Assembly: GCF_002374855.1 (NCBI RefSeq)
Contig: NZ_NWVC01000002.1
Span: 186,001 to 250,000, forward strand
Length of the DNA: 64,000 bases
Source of the DNA: Sphingomonas adhaesiva
Lineage (GTDB): Bacteria; Pseudomonadota; Alphaproteobacteria; Sphingomonadales; Sphingomonadaceae
Direction of reading: 5' to 3'
Every line of letters begins with the position of its first letter. Position 1 is the first letter of the stretch. This document shows positions 1-9,027 of this stretch, piece by piece. The translations under genes and the position numbers were made by a program. The notes beneath the pieces are model-generated. The model was not told the origin of the DNA, did not search any database, and saw nothing but the letters and a program-made list of their open reading frames with translations.

Positions 1-198
1 AACCACGTCTTCCTGCCCGGTCACCGCATCATGGTGCAGGTCCAGTCCAGCTGGTTCCCGCTCTACGACCGCAACCCGCAGACGTTCGTGCCGAACATCT
101 TCTTCGCGCGCCCCGGCGACTATCGAGCGGCGAATCAGTCGATCACCATCGCCGGCGCGCAGGCCAGCTACATCAGCCTGCCGACGGAAAAAGACTGA
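1..198 (+). CDS. CocE/NonD family hydrolase, C-terminal fragment
   Basis: The reading frame is open from the first base and stops at 198, giving the last 65 residues of a protein. The segment contains the motifs LPGHRIMVQVQSSWFP and NPQTFVPNIFFARPGDY, which are typical of the C-terminal jelly-roll domain of CocE/NonD and X-Pro dipeptidyl-peptidase-like (S15) hydrolases. The catalytic alpha/beta-hydrolase domain lies outside the window, so substrate cannot be judged. The gene runs in the same direction as the DUF11 cluster, separated by 135 bases. Confidence 0.75.
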   Translation, partial: NHVFLPGHRIMVQVQSSWFPLYDRNPQTFVPNIFFARPGDYRAANQSITIAGAQASYISLPTEKD

Positions 199-333
199 TT
201 TGCGGTTAACCTGAGTATTTCGCTTACGGAACAACTTTTTGTTTGTTTTCCGTGGGTTGCACGTTGGTCTAATCGTACCGCGGCGTAAGACCGATGGCTA
301 GATCGCGTTAACCGCGCCGCGGCTTTCTCGCTC

Positions 334-1296
334 GTGCACGACAATCCCGTCGTCCGGACGAATGCCTTGCGGTTCTATTCCCCCCTTACCCTGGCGCTCT
401 CCGGCGCGCTTGTCGTGTCGCCCGCGGTGCGTGCGCAAACCGCCACGCCCGCGGGCACCGTCATCACCAATGTCGCGCGGCTGAACGTCGCCGCGCCGGA
501 CGGCAGCACGGCGCCCGCCATCGACAGCAACCGCGTGTCGCTGACGCTGGCGCAGCTGGTCGACGTCGCCGTCACCGCCGCGCTGGCGACGCAACCGGTC
601 GTCGCCGACAGCGCGACCGCGGTCGCCTTCGACGTCACCAACACCGGCAATGCCGACGACGATTTCGCCCTGTCGGTCGAGGTCGATGGCGCGCGCGCCA
701 CCTATCGCGGCATCTCCGTCGGCGGCGCGGACGGCGCCCCGCTCGCCACCCCGGTCGTGCGGCTGCGCGCGGGTGAGCGGCGGCGGGTGCACGTCCTGCT
801 CGGCCCGGTCGCGGCGGGCGATCCGTTGCCGGTGCGGCTTGCCGCCATCGCACAAAGCGCCAGCGGCACGCCCGGCACGGTGACGCCGGGGGCCGGGCCG
901 AACGGCGCCGATCTGATCGTCGGCAGCGGCGGGGCGCGCGCGGAGGCGGTGACGCTGCTGACCTTCGATGCCGCCGCCGGCAGCGACGCCGCGATGCTGG
1001 AAAAATCGCAGTCGGTGCGCGCGCCCGACGGGTCGACCCGCGCGGTGTCCGGCGCGGTCGTCACCTATCGCCTGGTCGCCCGCTTCACCGCGCCGGCGGT
1101 CGCCGCGCTGGTGGAGGACGCGGTGCCCACCGGCACGCGCTACGTCGCCGGCAGCCTCAGCGTCGATGCCCGCGCGATCTCCGACGCGGACGACGACGAT
1201 GCCGGCGGGTTCGACGGCGCGGCGATCCGCGTCGCGCTGGGCGACGTGCCCGCCGCCGCCACCCGCACCATCCAGTTTCAGGTCATCATCCAGTGA
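334..1296 (+). CDS. Exported DUF11-like protein, first gene of surface cluster
   Basis: A 320-residue protein with a signal peptide (hydrophobic residues about 17-31, likely cleavage VRA|Q at 34) followed by Ig-like, Ala/Thr/Val-rich sequence. The C-terminal third has the DUF11-type pattern PTGTRYVAGSLSVDA followed by an Asp-rich run (SDADDDDAG), which may bind a divalent ion. The start is a GTG at 334. A TTG at 367 would give a shorter and more standard signal peptide, and neither has a strong ribosome site. The stop overlaps the region just before the next gene, so the cluster looks like an operon. No enzyme motif is seen. A structural or surface role is inferred from the fold and context only. 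Confidence 0.75.
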   Translation: MHDNPVVRTNALRFYSPLTLALSGALVVSPAVRAQTATPAGTVITNVARLNVAAPDGSTAPAIDSNRVSLTLAQLVDVAVTAALATQPVVADSATAVAFDVTNTGNADDDFALSVEVDGARATYRGISVGGADGAPLATPVVRLRAGERRRVHVLLGPVAAGDPLPVRLAAIAQSASGTPGTVTPGAGPNGADLIVGSGGARAEAVTLLTFDAAAGSDAAMLEKSQSVRAPDGSTRAVSGAVVTYRLVARFTAPAVAALVEDAVPTGTRYVAGSLSVDARAISDADDDDAGGFDGAAIRVALGDVPAAATRTIQFQVIIQ

Positions 1297-1307
1297 GGAG
1301 TTGCGTC

Positions 1308-1793
1308 ATGTCCCGTTCCCCCGTTCCGCTCGCTGCGGTCGCGCTTGCCGCGATCGCGCTGCCCGCTGCCGTCGCCGCGGCGCCCGGCCCGCTCCAGATC
1401 AGTTCGCGCGTAATGGTCGAAACCAGGGCGCGCGCCGCCGACGGCACCACCCGTGTCGCGCTGGCGCCGGCCCGCCGCGTGGTGCCGGGCGACCGCATCA
1501 CCGTCGTGCTGGCGTATCGCAACACCGGCACGCAGCCGCTGGCGGGCGTCACGCTCGACAATCCGCTTCCGCGCGGGCTGACCTATCACGCGCCCGCACC
1601 CGGATCGGCCGCCCCGGCGGTGTCGCTCGACGGGCGTCGCTATGCCGCGCTCGACCAGCTGCGCGTCGCGCTGCCCGGCGGCGGCACACGCGCCGCCCTT
1701 CCCGATGATGTCACCCACGTACGGTGGCGCCTCGACCGCCCGTTGACGGCCGGCGGTGGGGGCGAGTTCGCGTTCCAGGCCGTCCTCCACTGA
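1308..1793 (+). CDS. Small exported DUF11-like protein
   Basis: A 161-residue protein starting at ATG 1308, preceded by GAGGAG at 1295-1300. This site overlaps the stop of the gene before it and suggests coupled translation. Residues 1-25 form a classical signal peptide ending in AVAAA. The mature part is about one DUF11/Ig-like domain, with YRNTGTQPLAGVTLDNPLP and the usual PRGLTYHAP turn. An in-frame GTG at 1293 exists but would overlap the previous stop and add a poor N-terminus. Its size suggests a single-domain subunit. Function unknown. Confidence 0.75.
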   Translation: MSRSPVPLAAVALAAIALPAAVAAAPGPLQISSRVMVETRARAADGTTRVALAPARRVVPGDRITVVLAYRNTGTQPLAGVTLDNPLPRGLTYHAPAPGSAAPAVSLDGRRYAALDQLRVALPGGGTRAALPDDVTHVRWRLDRPLTAGGGGEFAFQAVLH

Positions 1794-1839
1794 TCCCCTC
1801 GACTTCGTCACGTATCGCAACAGGAAGGATACTTACGTC

Positions 1840-2976
1840 ATGTTCGTAAAAAGGGCGCTCGCCGTCATGCTGGCGGGCACCGGTACGCTCGCGCTCGCCA
1901 CGGGCGCGCAGGCACAAAGCGCCGCGTCCGAAACCACCGCCGGCACGTCGATCAGCAACACCGCATCGGCGACCTACACCGTCAACGGCACGCCGCAGAC
2001 CGCGACGTCGACCACCGCGACGTTCGTGGTCGACCGGAAAGTGAACTTCACCGTCGTCACCACGCAGACCGGCTTCACGCAGGTCAACCTGGGACAGCAG
2101 GACGCGGTCACCACGTTCCGCGTCACCAACCTGACCAACGGGGTACAGGATTTCCTGCTCGATCCCGATCAGCAGAACATCTCGGTCGGGATCCTGCCGG
2201 GGACCGACAATTTCGACCTGACGAACCTGCGCGCGTTCGTCGATTCGAACAACAACGGCATCTACGATCCGGGCGTCGATACCGCGACCTGGATCGACGA
2301 ACTGGCCCCCGATGCCAGCGTGACGGTCTTCATCGTCGGCAACGTCCCCAACCAGGCGGGGGCGCAGCTGGCGTTCGATTCCCTCCACGTCATCGCCGCC
2401 GCCGGCGGTTCGACGGGGGTGAAGGGCACCGCGCTGATGCCTACCGACCTCAACCTCGCCAATGCCGACAATACGGTCGACATCGTCTTCGCCGACGATG
2501 ACAGCGACGGACTGCTGTACCTGGGCGATATCGCGCGCAACGGCCAGGGCCGCGCCTATGCCGGCTATCAGGTCGCGACCACCAATGTCGCGCTCAGCGT
2601 GATGAAGTCGGTGCGCGTCCTGGAAGACGGGGTGAACACGCTCAATCCGAAGGCGATACCCGGCGCGACGCTGGAATATTGCCTGCGCATCGCCAATGCC
2701 ACGCTGACCACCCCGGCCGATGCGGTCACGCTGACCGATATCGTGCCGACGCACACCACCTACGTCCCCGGTTCGATCTCGATCGGCGCGCCGGGCGTGC
2801 TGGGCGTCGCCTGCGTCGCCAGCGGCTCGGCCGAGGATGACGACGCCGACGACAGCGGTGAAACCGACGGTGCCACCGCCAACTACAATGCCGGAACGAA
2901 GACGCTCACCGCGCGGCTCGATCGCGTGTCCGGCGGCGGGACCACCGCGGTCTCGTTCAAGGTGAAGATCGACTAG
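1840..2976 (+). CDS. Exported DUF11-like protein with Asp-rich loops
   Basis: A 378-residue protein starting at ATG 1840 with a good ribosome site (AGGAAGGA, 1822-1829). Residues 1-26 form a signal peptide ending GAQA|Q. The mature protein opens with the GTSISNTASATYTVNG type of repeat that begins many DUF11 proteins, and carries two EF-hand-like Asp/Asn loops (DSNNNGIYDPGVD and DDDSDGLLYLGD). It then has a full DUF11 domain with IPGATLEYCLRIAN and PTHTTYVPGSISIG. The loops may bind calcium, as in other extracellular repeat proteins, but this is inference. It lies between a small DUF11 gene and the giant barrel gene in the same orientation. Confidence 0.8.
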   Translation: MFVKRALAVMLAGTGTLALATGAQAQSAASETTAGTSISNTASATYTVNGTPQTATSTTATFVVDRKVNFTVVTTQTGFTQVNLGQQDAVTTFRVTNLTNGVQDFLLDPDQQNISVGILPGTDNFDLTNLRAFVDSNNNGIYDPGVDTATWIDELAPDASVTVFIVGNVPNQAGAQLAFDSLHVIAAAGGSTGVKGTALMPTDLNLANADNTVDIVFADDDSDGLLYLGDIARNGQGRAYAGYQVATTNVALSVMKSVRVLEDGVNTLNPKAIPGATLEYCLRIANATLTTPADAVTLTDIVPTHTTYVPGSISIGAPGVLGVACVASGSAEDDDADDSGETDGATANYNAGTKTLTARLDRVSGGGTTAVSFKVKID

Positions 2977-3049
2977 TCCCACCCACTACACCCGGGAGCA
3001 ACGCCCCTCCGGCGCGCGGGTTCGCCCGCGCGCCGGGGATCGACCCGTC

Positions 3050-6000
3050 ATGCCCATCGCCCGCCACCTTCCGCTGGCGCTTGCCGCCGCATCCGCGATG
3101 CTGGTCGTCGCCCCCGCCCGCGCGGACGATGTCGCGCGCGTCACCAACATCGCCACGCTGTCACTCGGCGCGCCCGACGCGCGCGTGCAGGTGCGCTCGA
3201 ATGCGGTCGCGCTCGACGTCGACCGGACGAAGCGCCCGACGACGCTCGGCTTCCGGCTGCTGCCGCCCGGCTACGCCTTGTCGGGCGAACGCTGCGACAC
3301 GGCGCCTGCGCTGCGCTACACACCCGCGCCGATCGACGCCGATACGTTGTCGCGCGCCGCCCCGGTCGCGACGCTCGACGGGCGCACGCCGGTGATCGTG
3401 GTGCTCGACAACGCCGGCGGCAACCGCGACCCCGCGGTGCGCGAAAGCGCGACGATCCACATCACCACCGATGGCTATGACGGCCCGGCGACGCTGCTCG
3501 AAACCGGTCCCGATACCGGCGTGTTCGCCGGCGGGATATCGCTGGGCGGCGGCGATCCCGCGGCCGTGGCGTGCGACGTGTCCCTCGAACGCGGCGGGCG
3601 GATGCGCCTGTCCTTCACCGAAGATCAGTACAGCTTCGGCTCGGTCGCCGAACTGCTGATCGACCCGGCGGGCGTGATATTCGATTCGGCTACGGGTACG
3701 CCGGTCGAAGGCTCGACGGTGACGCTGCTGGACGACGCCGATCGCCCCGCTACCGTCTTCGGCGACGACGGTATCAGTCGTTACCCCGCGACCGTCACCA
3801 GCGGCGGCACGGTGCGCGACGCCTCGGGCCGTACCTACATCCTGCCCCCCGGCCGCTATCGCTTCCCGCTGGTGGCGCCGGGGCGCTACCATCTGCGCGT
3901 CGAGCCGCCCGCCGGCTATACCGCGCCGTCCACCCGGTCCCGCGACGACCTGGCGCAACTGCGCGACCCCGCGGGGCGGCCGTTCATCCTCAACGATGCC
4001 TCCTTCGGTGCCGATTTCACGCTGTCGAAGCCGGATCCCTTCTACGCCGACGTGCCGGTCGACCGCGCCGGCCCGACCGCGCTGCTGCTCACCAAGACCG
4101 CGTCGGTGCGCGAGGCATCGCCCGGCGACATCGTGCGATATCGCGTCACGCTGGCCAATCGCACCGTGACCGACGCGCGCGACGTGCGCGTCACCGATCT
4201 CCTGCCCCCCGGCCTGCGCTATCAGCCCGGCTCGACGCGCGGGGCGGACGAACCGCGCGTCGCCGCCGACGGGCGCACGCTGTCGTTCGCAATCCCGCTG
4301 CTGCGCGCCCGCGCCACCATCGACCTGCGCTACGTCGTCACCGTCACCCCCGGTGCGCCGCCGGGCGAAGCGGTCAACCGCGTGCTGGCATCGGGCAGCG
4401 CCGGCGCGACGGGTAACGAGGCGGCCGCCTCCGTCCGGCTGCGCCCGCTGCTGTTCAGCGACGGCTTCACCGTGATCGGCCGCGTGACCGAGGGCGCGTG
4501 CGGCAATCCCGCGCGCCGCCGCACGGGCGTGGCGGGCGTCCGCATCCTGCTGGAGGACGGCACCTTCGTCGTCACCGACCGCGACGGCCTGTACCATCTG
4601 GAGGGGATCCGCCCCGGCCGCCACGTCGTCCAGCTCGACCGCCACAGCATTCCGGGGACGCATCGCGCGGTCGCGTGCGACGCCGATACCCGCGCGGCGG
4701 GCGATGCGCTGTCGCGCTTCGTGGACAGCGACGGCGGGCTGCTGAAGCGCGTCGATTTCCAGTTGGCGCCGACCGGCCGCACCCCGGATGCCGCCGCCGC
4801 GCTGCCGATCGCCGTCGCGCCCGATGCGATCGCCGCGGGCAATCGCGACTGGTTCGACGGCCAGGCGCCGGGCGTCGCGATGCTGTTCCCGCTGGCCGAT
4901 CACAATCCCCGCGCGCCCGCGGTGCGCGTCGTCGTCAAGCATCTGCCCGAACAGCGCGTCGCGCTGATCGTGAACGGCGTGCAGAGCGATCCGCTCGCGT
5001 TCGACGGGACGGAAGCGCGCGCTACCGGCGTCGCCATCTCGCGCTGGAGCGGCATCGCGCTGGTCGACGGCGACAACCGGATCGAGGCGCGGGTGCTCGC
5101 CCCCGACGGCGCGGTCGTCACCGTCATCACGCGCATCGTCCATTCGTCGGGCACGCCGGCCCATGCCGTCGCGCTGCCGCAGGCCAGCCGCCTCGTCGCG
5201 GACGGCATCACCCGCCCGCTGGTGGCGGTGCGGCTGACCGACCGTGCCGGCCGTCCGGTACGTGCGGGCACCAGCGTCCCCGTGCGGGTGGAGGCGCCCT
5301 ACGCCCCCGCGCTCGACGTCGCGCTCGACCAGCGCCGCCGCGCGACCGCCGCGACGCCGGCATCGCCCGCCGCCGCCGCCCCGATCGCCCGCGTCGTCGG
5401 CGACGACGGCATCGCCTTCATCGAACTGCAACCCACGACGCAGGCGGGCGCGGTGCGCGCCACCGTCACGCTGGCGGATGCGCAGACCACGCATGACGAA
5501 CCGGTTCGCGCATGGCTGGCGCCCGGCACGGCGGGCTGGACGGTCGTTGGGTTCGGCGCGGGCACGATCGGGCATGACATCCTGTCGCGGCGCGGCTCCG
5601 CGCTGCCCGCCGATCGCGCCGGGACGATCCTGGACGGCCAGCTGGCGCTCTATGCCAAGGGGCGGATCAAGGGGTCGTGGCTCGCCACCATCGCCTATGA
5701 CAGCAAGCGGACGCGCGATCGCACGCGCGGGCTGCTCGGCACCATCGACCCGGATCGCTATTACACCGTCTACGGCGATGCCACGCGCCAGGGCTATCAC
5801 GCCGCGACCGCGGGCAAGCTGTACCTGCGGCTGGAACGGCGCGAGGTCGTGGCGCTGCTGGGCGATTACGAAACCGGGCTGCGCGACACGCAGCTGGGCC
5901 GCTACAGCCGCACGCTGACCGGCGCGAAGATCGCCTATGAAGGCGACCGCGTCACCGTCACCGCCTTCGCCGCGCATACCGACGAACTGTACGGCCGCGA

Positions 6001-8059
6001 CGAAATCCAGGGCAACGGCCTGTCCGGCCCGTATCGCCTGTCGGCGCGCGACATCGTGCCCAACACCGACCGGCTGCGGATCGAGGTGCGCGACCGGCTG
6101 CGTCCCGAACTGATCGTCTCGTCCACGCCGATGACGCGGCATATCGACTATGACATCGATCCGCTCGCCGGGACGATCCGCTTCCGCCAGCCGGTGCTGG
6201 GCCGCGATGCGGCGCGCAATCCGATCTTCATCGTGGTCGATTACGAAACCTGGGGCAGCGGCCGCAAATCGGTGGGCGGCGCGCGCGCAGCGGTGCGGGT
6301 CGCACGGGGCGCGGTCGAACTGGGCGCCACCGCGCTGCGCGACCGGACGGTCGGCGATGCGGCGCTGCTGGCGGTCGACGCCCGCGCGCGCCTGTCGGCC
6401 GATACGCAGGTCCGCGCGGAGGCCGCGACCGGCGGCGCGCAGGGGCTGCGCGGCGGCGCCGCCTGGCTGGCGGAGGTGGAGCATCACGGCCCCGCGCTCG
6501 ACCTCACGGCCTATGCGCGCCAGCAGGACGCCGGGTTCGGGCTGGGCCAGCAGAATGCGGTCGAACGCGGCACGCGCAAGATCGGGCTGGACGGACGGCT
6601 GGCGCTCACCGACCGGCTGTCGCTGACCGGCACCGCCTGGCACCAGCAACAATTGCTGGACGGCGCGTCGCGCGTCGCGGGCGATGCGCGCCTCGAATGG
6701 CGGCGTGCGCACGGCACGCTGTTCGCGGGCGCGCAGGTGGCGCAGGATCGCGGACTGGCGGGGGGGCAGGATCGCGCCTCGCGCCTGCTCACGCTGGGCG
6801 GGACGCAGGCGCTGGCCGGCGACCGCATCACGCTGGAGGCGCAGACGCAGGTCGCACCGGACGGCGCAAAGGCGAGTGTGGATTTCCCGATCCGCCATCA
6901 ACTGACGGCGGGCTGGCGCGTGCGCCCGGGCATCCGGCTGATCGGCGGCTATGAGATCGCGGAAGGTCGCGGCTTCACCGCGCAGACCGCGCAGGTCGGC
7001 TTCGACGTCGCGCCCTGGGCGGGGGCGAAATGGACCAGCACGCTGAACCGCCAGGCGGCGATGCGGCCGGTCGGCGGGGAAAACGGCCAGCGCACCTATG
7101 CGCAATACGGCCTGAACCAGTCGCTGCCGATCGGCCCCCGCTGGACCGTCGACGCGACGCTCGACGCCAGCAGCACGCTGCGCGGGCAGTTGCCGGTCGG
7201 GGCGGCGATCAACGCCTTCCACCCGATCGCGGCGGGCGGCTCGCTGGCGCAGGACGGCGCGAACGACGATTATGCGGCGGTGACGCTGGGCGCGGCCTAT
7301 CGCGCGGATCGCTGGTCGTGGAACGGGCGCGCCGAATATCGCACCAGCGACAGTAACACCCGCTATGGCCTGACCACCAACGTCCTGCGCGCGCTGGGCG
7401 AAGGGCGCACGCTGGCGTCCGCGCTGCGCGGCTATGCGGTGCGCGATCGCGACGGCGCGCTCGCCCTGTCGCTCAGTGCCGACGTCGCGCTGGCGTGGCG
7501 TCCGCTCGACAGCGACTGGTCCGTGCTGGAACGGCTGCAATTGCGCCACGAACGCGCCGACCGGGGCTTCACCGATCGCAACGTGCTGGGCGTGCCCGCC
7601 TTCGCCGGCGGCGATCAGGCGACGCTGCGCGCGATCAACAATCTGGCGCTGCACTATCGTTCCGGGCCGGAGGGTGAGGGTCACGGCTGGGACGCGACGC
7701 TGTACCACGGGCTGAAATGGGTGCGCGGCCGCTTCGACGCGGACGATTGCACCGGGCTGACCGATGCGATCGGCATCGACGTGCGCCGCGACCTGGGGCG
7801 GCGCGTCGACATCGGGGTGCAGGCGTCGGTGCAGCACGGCTGGACCAGCCGGACCGTCGCGTTCAGCGCGGGGCCGACGCTGGGCCTGTCGCCGGCGCGC
7901 GACGTATGGATCACCGCCGGCTACAACATCGCCGGCTATCGCGACCGCGATTTCACGCAGGATCGCTACACGCGAAAGGGGGCGTTCGTGACGCTGCGGA
8001 TGAAATTCGATCCCGATACGCTGGCGGGCGCCGGGCGGATGCTGGGGATCGGGCGATGA
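3050..8059 (+). CDS. Giant exported protein: DUF11 and carboxypeptidase-regulatory-like domains plus probable outer-membrane beta-barrel
   Basis: A 1669-residue protein with a signal peptide ending PARA|D (residue 25). Residues about 340-460 form a DUF11 domain (KTASVREASPGDIVRYRVTL, then PPGLRYQPGS). Residues about 480-540 are a carboxypeptidase-regulatory/SdrD-B-like fold (RILLEDGTFVVTDRDGLYHL). From about residue 870 to the end the sequence alternates polar and hydrophobic residues with many aromatic-ended strands (for example YYTVYGDATRQGYHAATAG near 903 and HIDYDIDPLAGTIRF near 1030). It ends in YTRKGAFVTLRMKFDP, as expected for an outer-membrane barrel. I do not recognise a named family. 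A porter or anchor for the co-encoded DUF11 proteins is a reasonable inference. The gene after it starts inside its stop codon. Confidence 0.75.
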   Translation: MPIARHLPLALAAASAMLVVAPARADDVARVTNIATLSLGAPDARVQVRSNAVALDVDRTKRPTTLGFRLLPPGYALSGERCDTAPALRYTPAPIDADTLSRAAPVATLDGRTPVIVVLDNAGGNRDPAVRESATIHITTDGYDGPATLLETGPDTGVFAGGISLGGGDPAAVACDVSLERGGRMRLSFTEDQYSFGSVAELLIDPAGVIFDSATGTPVEGSTVTLLDDADRPATVFGDDGISRYPATVTSGGTVRDASGRTYILPPGRYRFPLVAPGRYHLRVEPPAGYTAPSTRSRDDLAQLRDPAGRPFILNDASFGADFTLSKPDPFYADVPVDRAGPTALLLTKTASVREASPGDIVRYRVTLANRTVTDARDVRVTDLLPPGLRYQPGSTRGADEPRVAADGRTLSFAIPLLRARATIDLRYVVTVTPGAPPGEAVNRVLASGSAGATGNEAAASVRLRPLLFSDGFTVIGRVTEGACGNPARRRTGVAGVRILLEDGTFVVTDRDGLYHLEGIRPGRHVVQLDRHSIPGTHRAVACDADTRAAGDALSRFVDSDGGLLKRVDFQLAPTGRTPDAAAALPIAVAPDAIAAGNRDWFDGQAPGVAMLFPLADHNPRAPAVRVVVKHLPEQRVALIVNGVQSDPLAFDGTEARATGVAISRWSGIALVDGDNRIEARVLAPDGAVVTVITRIVHSSGTPAHAVALPQASRLVADGITRPLVAVRLTDRAGRPVRAGTSVPVRVEAPYAPALDVALDQRRRATAATPASPAAAAPIARVVGDDGIAFIELQPTTQAGAVRATVTLADAQTTHDEPVRAWLAPGTAGWTVVGFGAGTIGHDILSRRGSALPADRAGTILDGQLALYAKGRIKGSWLATIAYDSKRTRDRTRGLLGTIDPDRYYTVYGDATRQGYHAATAGKLYLRLERREVVALLGDYETGLRDTQLGRYSRTLTGAKIAYEGDRVTVTAFAAHTDELYGRDEIQGNGLSGPYRLSARDIVPNTDRLRIEVRDRLRPELIVSSTPMTRHIDYDIDPLAGTIRFRQPVLGRDAARNPIFIVVDYETWGSGRKSVGGARAAVRVARGAVELGATALRDRTVGDAALLAVDARARLSADTQVRAEAATGGAQGLRGGAAWLAEVEHHGPALDLTAYARQQDAGFGLGQQNAVERGTRKIGLDGRLALTDRLSLTGTAWHQQQLLDGASRVAGDARLEWRRAHGTLFAGAQVAQDRGLAGGQDRASRLLTLGGTQALAGDRITLEAQTQVAPDGAKASVDFPIRHQLTAGWRVRPGIRLIGGYEIAEGRGFTAQTAQVGFDVAPWAGAKWTSTLNRQAAMRPVGGENGQRTYAQYGLNQSLPIGPRWTVDATLDASSTLRGQLPVGAAINAFHPIAAGGSLAQDGANDDYAAVTLGAAYRADRWSWNGRAEYRTSDSNTRYGLTTNVLRALGEGRTLASALRGYAVRDRDGALALSLSADVALAWRPLDSDWSVLERLQLRHERADRGFTDRNVLGVPAFAGGDQATLRAINNLALHYRSGPEGEGHGWDATLYHGLKWVRGRFDADDCTGLTDAIGIDVRRDLGRRVDIGVQASVQHGWTSRTVAFSAGPTLGLSPARDVWITAGYNIAGYRDRDFTQDRYTRKGAFVTLRMKFDPDTLAGAGRMLGIGR

Positions 8060-8586
8060 TCGGCGCCCGGACGCTTCCTGCCGCGCTGGCGGCGGTGCTG
8101 GCCACCGCGCCCGCCGCCGCCGATCCGCTGGTCCTGACGAAAAGCGTGACGACCGTGTCCGATCCGCTGGGCAACACCGTGCCGCGCGCGCTGCCCGGCT
8201 CGGTCACCGACTATCGCACGCTCGTCAACAATCCGCTCGCCAATCTGGCGCGGCCCGTGCGCAGCGTCGTGCTGGTCGAACCGCTGCCCGCGAACGTCAT
8301 CCTCTACGTCCGCGACTTGGCGGGTGCGGGCAAGGGACCGGTCGAGTTCGCCGACGGCAGCCTGCTGGGGACCGGACTGGCGTCGAGCGGCCTGTCGCTG
8401 TCCTATTCCGCCGCCGCGCCCGCCGGCGACGGGGTCGAATTCTCCGACGGGGCCAGCTGGGCCTATCAGCCGGCGCCCGATGCGAACGGCTACGACGCGC
8501 GGGTGCGCGCGATCCGGCTGACGCTGTCGGGCACGTTCGCCACCAACACGTCGTTCCAGCTGCGCTATCGCGTCAGGATCCGCTAG
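8056..8586 (+). CDS. Small exported DUF11-like protein, last gene of surface cluster
   Basis: A 176-residue protein whose ATG (8056) overlaps the TGA of the giant barrel gene (ATGA), indicating translational coupling. It has a signal peptide of about 22 residues (ATAPAAA|DPLVL). The mature part starts LVLTKSVTTVSDPLG and continues with PGSVTDYRTLVNNP, the recognisable opening of a DUF11 domain in which TK(S/T)V precedes the first strand. It ends RLTLSGTFATNTSFQLRYRV. A much longer in-frame opening upstream runs through the barrel gene and is rejected. The end lies 14 bases beyond the original stop of the convergent response-regulator frame. Confidence 0.75.
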   Translation: MIGARTLPAALAAVLATAPAAADPLVLTKSVTTVSDPLGNTVPRALPGSVTDYRTLVNNPLANLARPVRSVVLVEPLPANVILYVRDLAGAGKGPVEFADGSLLGTGLASSGLSLSYSAAAPAGDGVEFSDGASWAYQPAPDANGYDARVRAIRLTLSGTFATNTSFQLRYRVRIR

Positions 8587-9027
8587 CCCCCGTCACCTCG
8601 CGGATGCGGTCGGCCAGCGTCAGCGGGTCGAACGGCTTGACGATCACCCCCGCCGCCCCCGCCGCGTGATAGCGGTCCAGGTCGGCCTGGCGCCCGCGCG
8701 CGGTCATGAACTACGTGCGGCGATGCGAGCCGCCTAGACCGCGGGGTCGGCCTGGCGCCCGCGCGCGGTCATGAACACCACCGGCACCGCCGCGGTCGCG
8801 GGCCGTTCGCGCAGCTGCGCCAGTAGCGCCAGCCCGTCCATCCCCGGCATCATCATGTCGACCAGCACAACCTGCGGCGGCGGGCAGCCGTCGTCGATCG
8901 CGGCCAGCGCCTCCTCCCCCGATGCCGCGGCGCGGATCTGCAACGACGGGTCGAGCGACAGCGACAGTTCGACGATGTGGCGGATGTCGGGATCGTCGTC
9001 GACGTACAATATCCTGGTCGGCGTCAT
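8573..9027 (-). pseudogene. Single-domain response regulator, truncated by a 65-bp duplication
   Basis: The frame starts at ATG 9027, overlapping the stop of the hybrid kinase (ATGA), and reads a CheY-like receiver: acidic pocket DDDPD near residue 10, phosphoacceptor D57 in VVLVDMMMPGMDG, and T87 in VFMTARG. It stops early at 8734 after 97 residues, so the conserved Lys and last helix are missing. The lost end is intact just downstream: from a second copy of FMTARGRQAD the frame continues DLDRYHAAGAAGVIVKPF to a stop at 8573. Removing 65 bases between the two copies restores a normal receiver of about 127 residues. The present product may be non-functional or altered. An assembly or sequencing artefact is also possible. 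Confidence 0.75.
8680..8776. repeat. 32-bp direct repeat flanking 33 bp, interrupting the response regulator
   Basis: An identical 32-base sequence occurs at 8680-8711 and 8745-8776 and is separated by 33 bases (8712-8744) that have no obvious counterpart in the window. The unit is 65 bases, so it shifts the frame and introduces the TAG that ends the regulator at 8734. This looks like a duplication with filler sequence. No insertion-sequence ends or target-site pattern beyond the repeat itself is visible. Confidence 0.9.

Noticed and set aside
3161..7837. 1558-residue open frame on the minus strand, opposite the giant barrel gene
   Set aside because: It is rich in Arg, Gly and His with no domain or signal. 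High GC removes stops in this frame; the plus-strand protein has clear domains, a signal peptide and neighbours.
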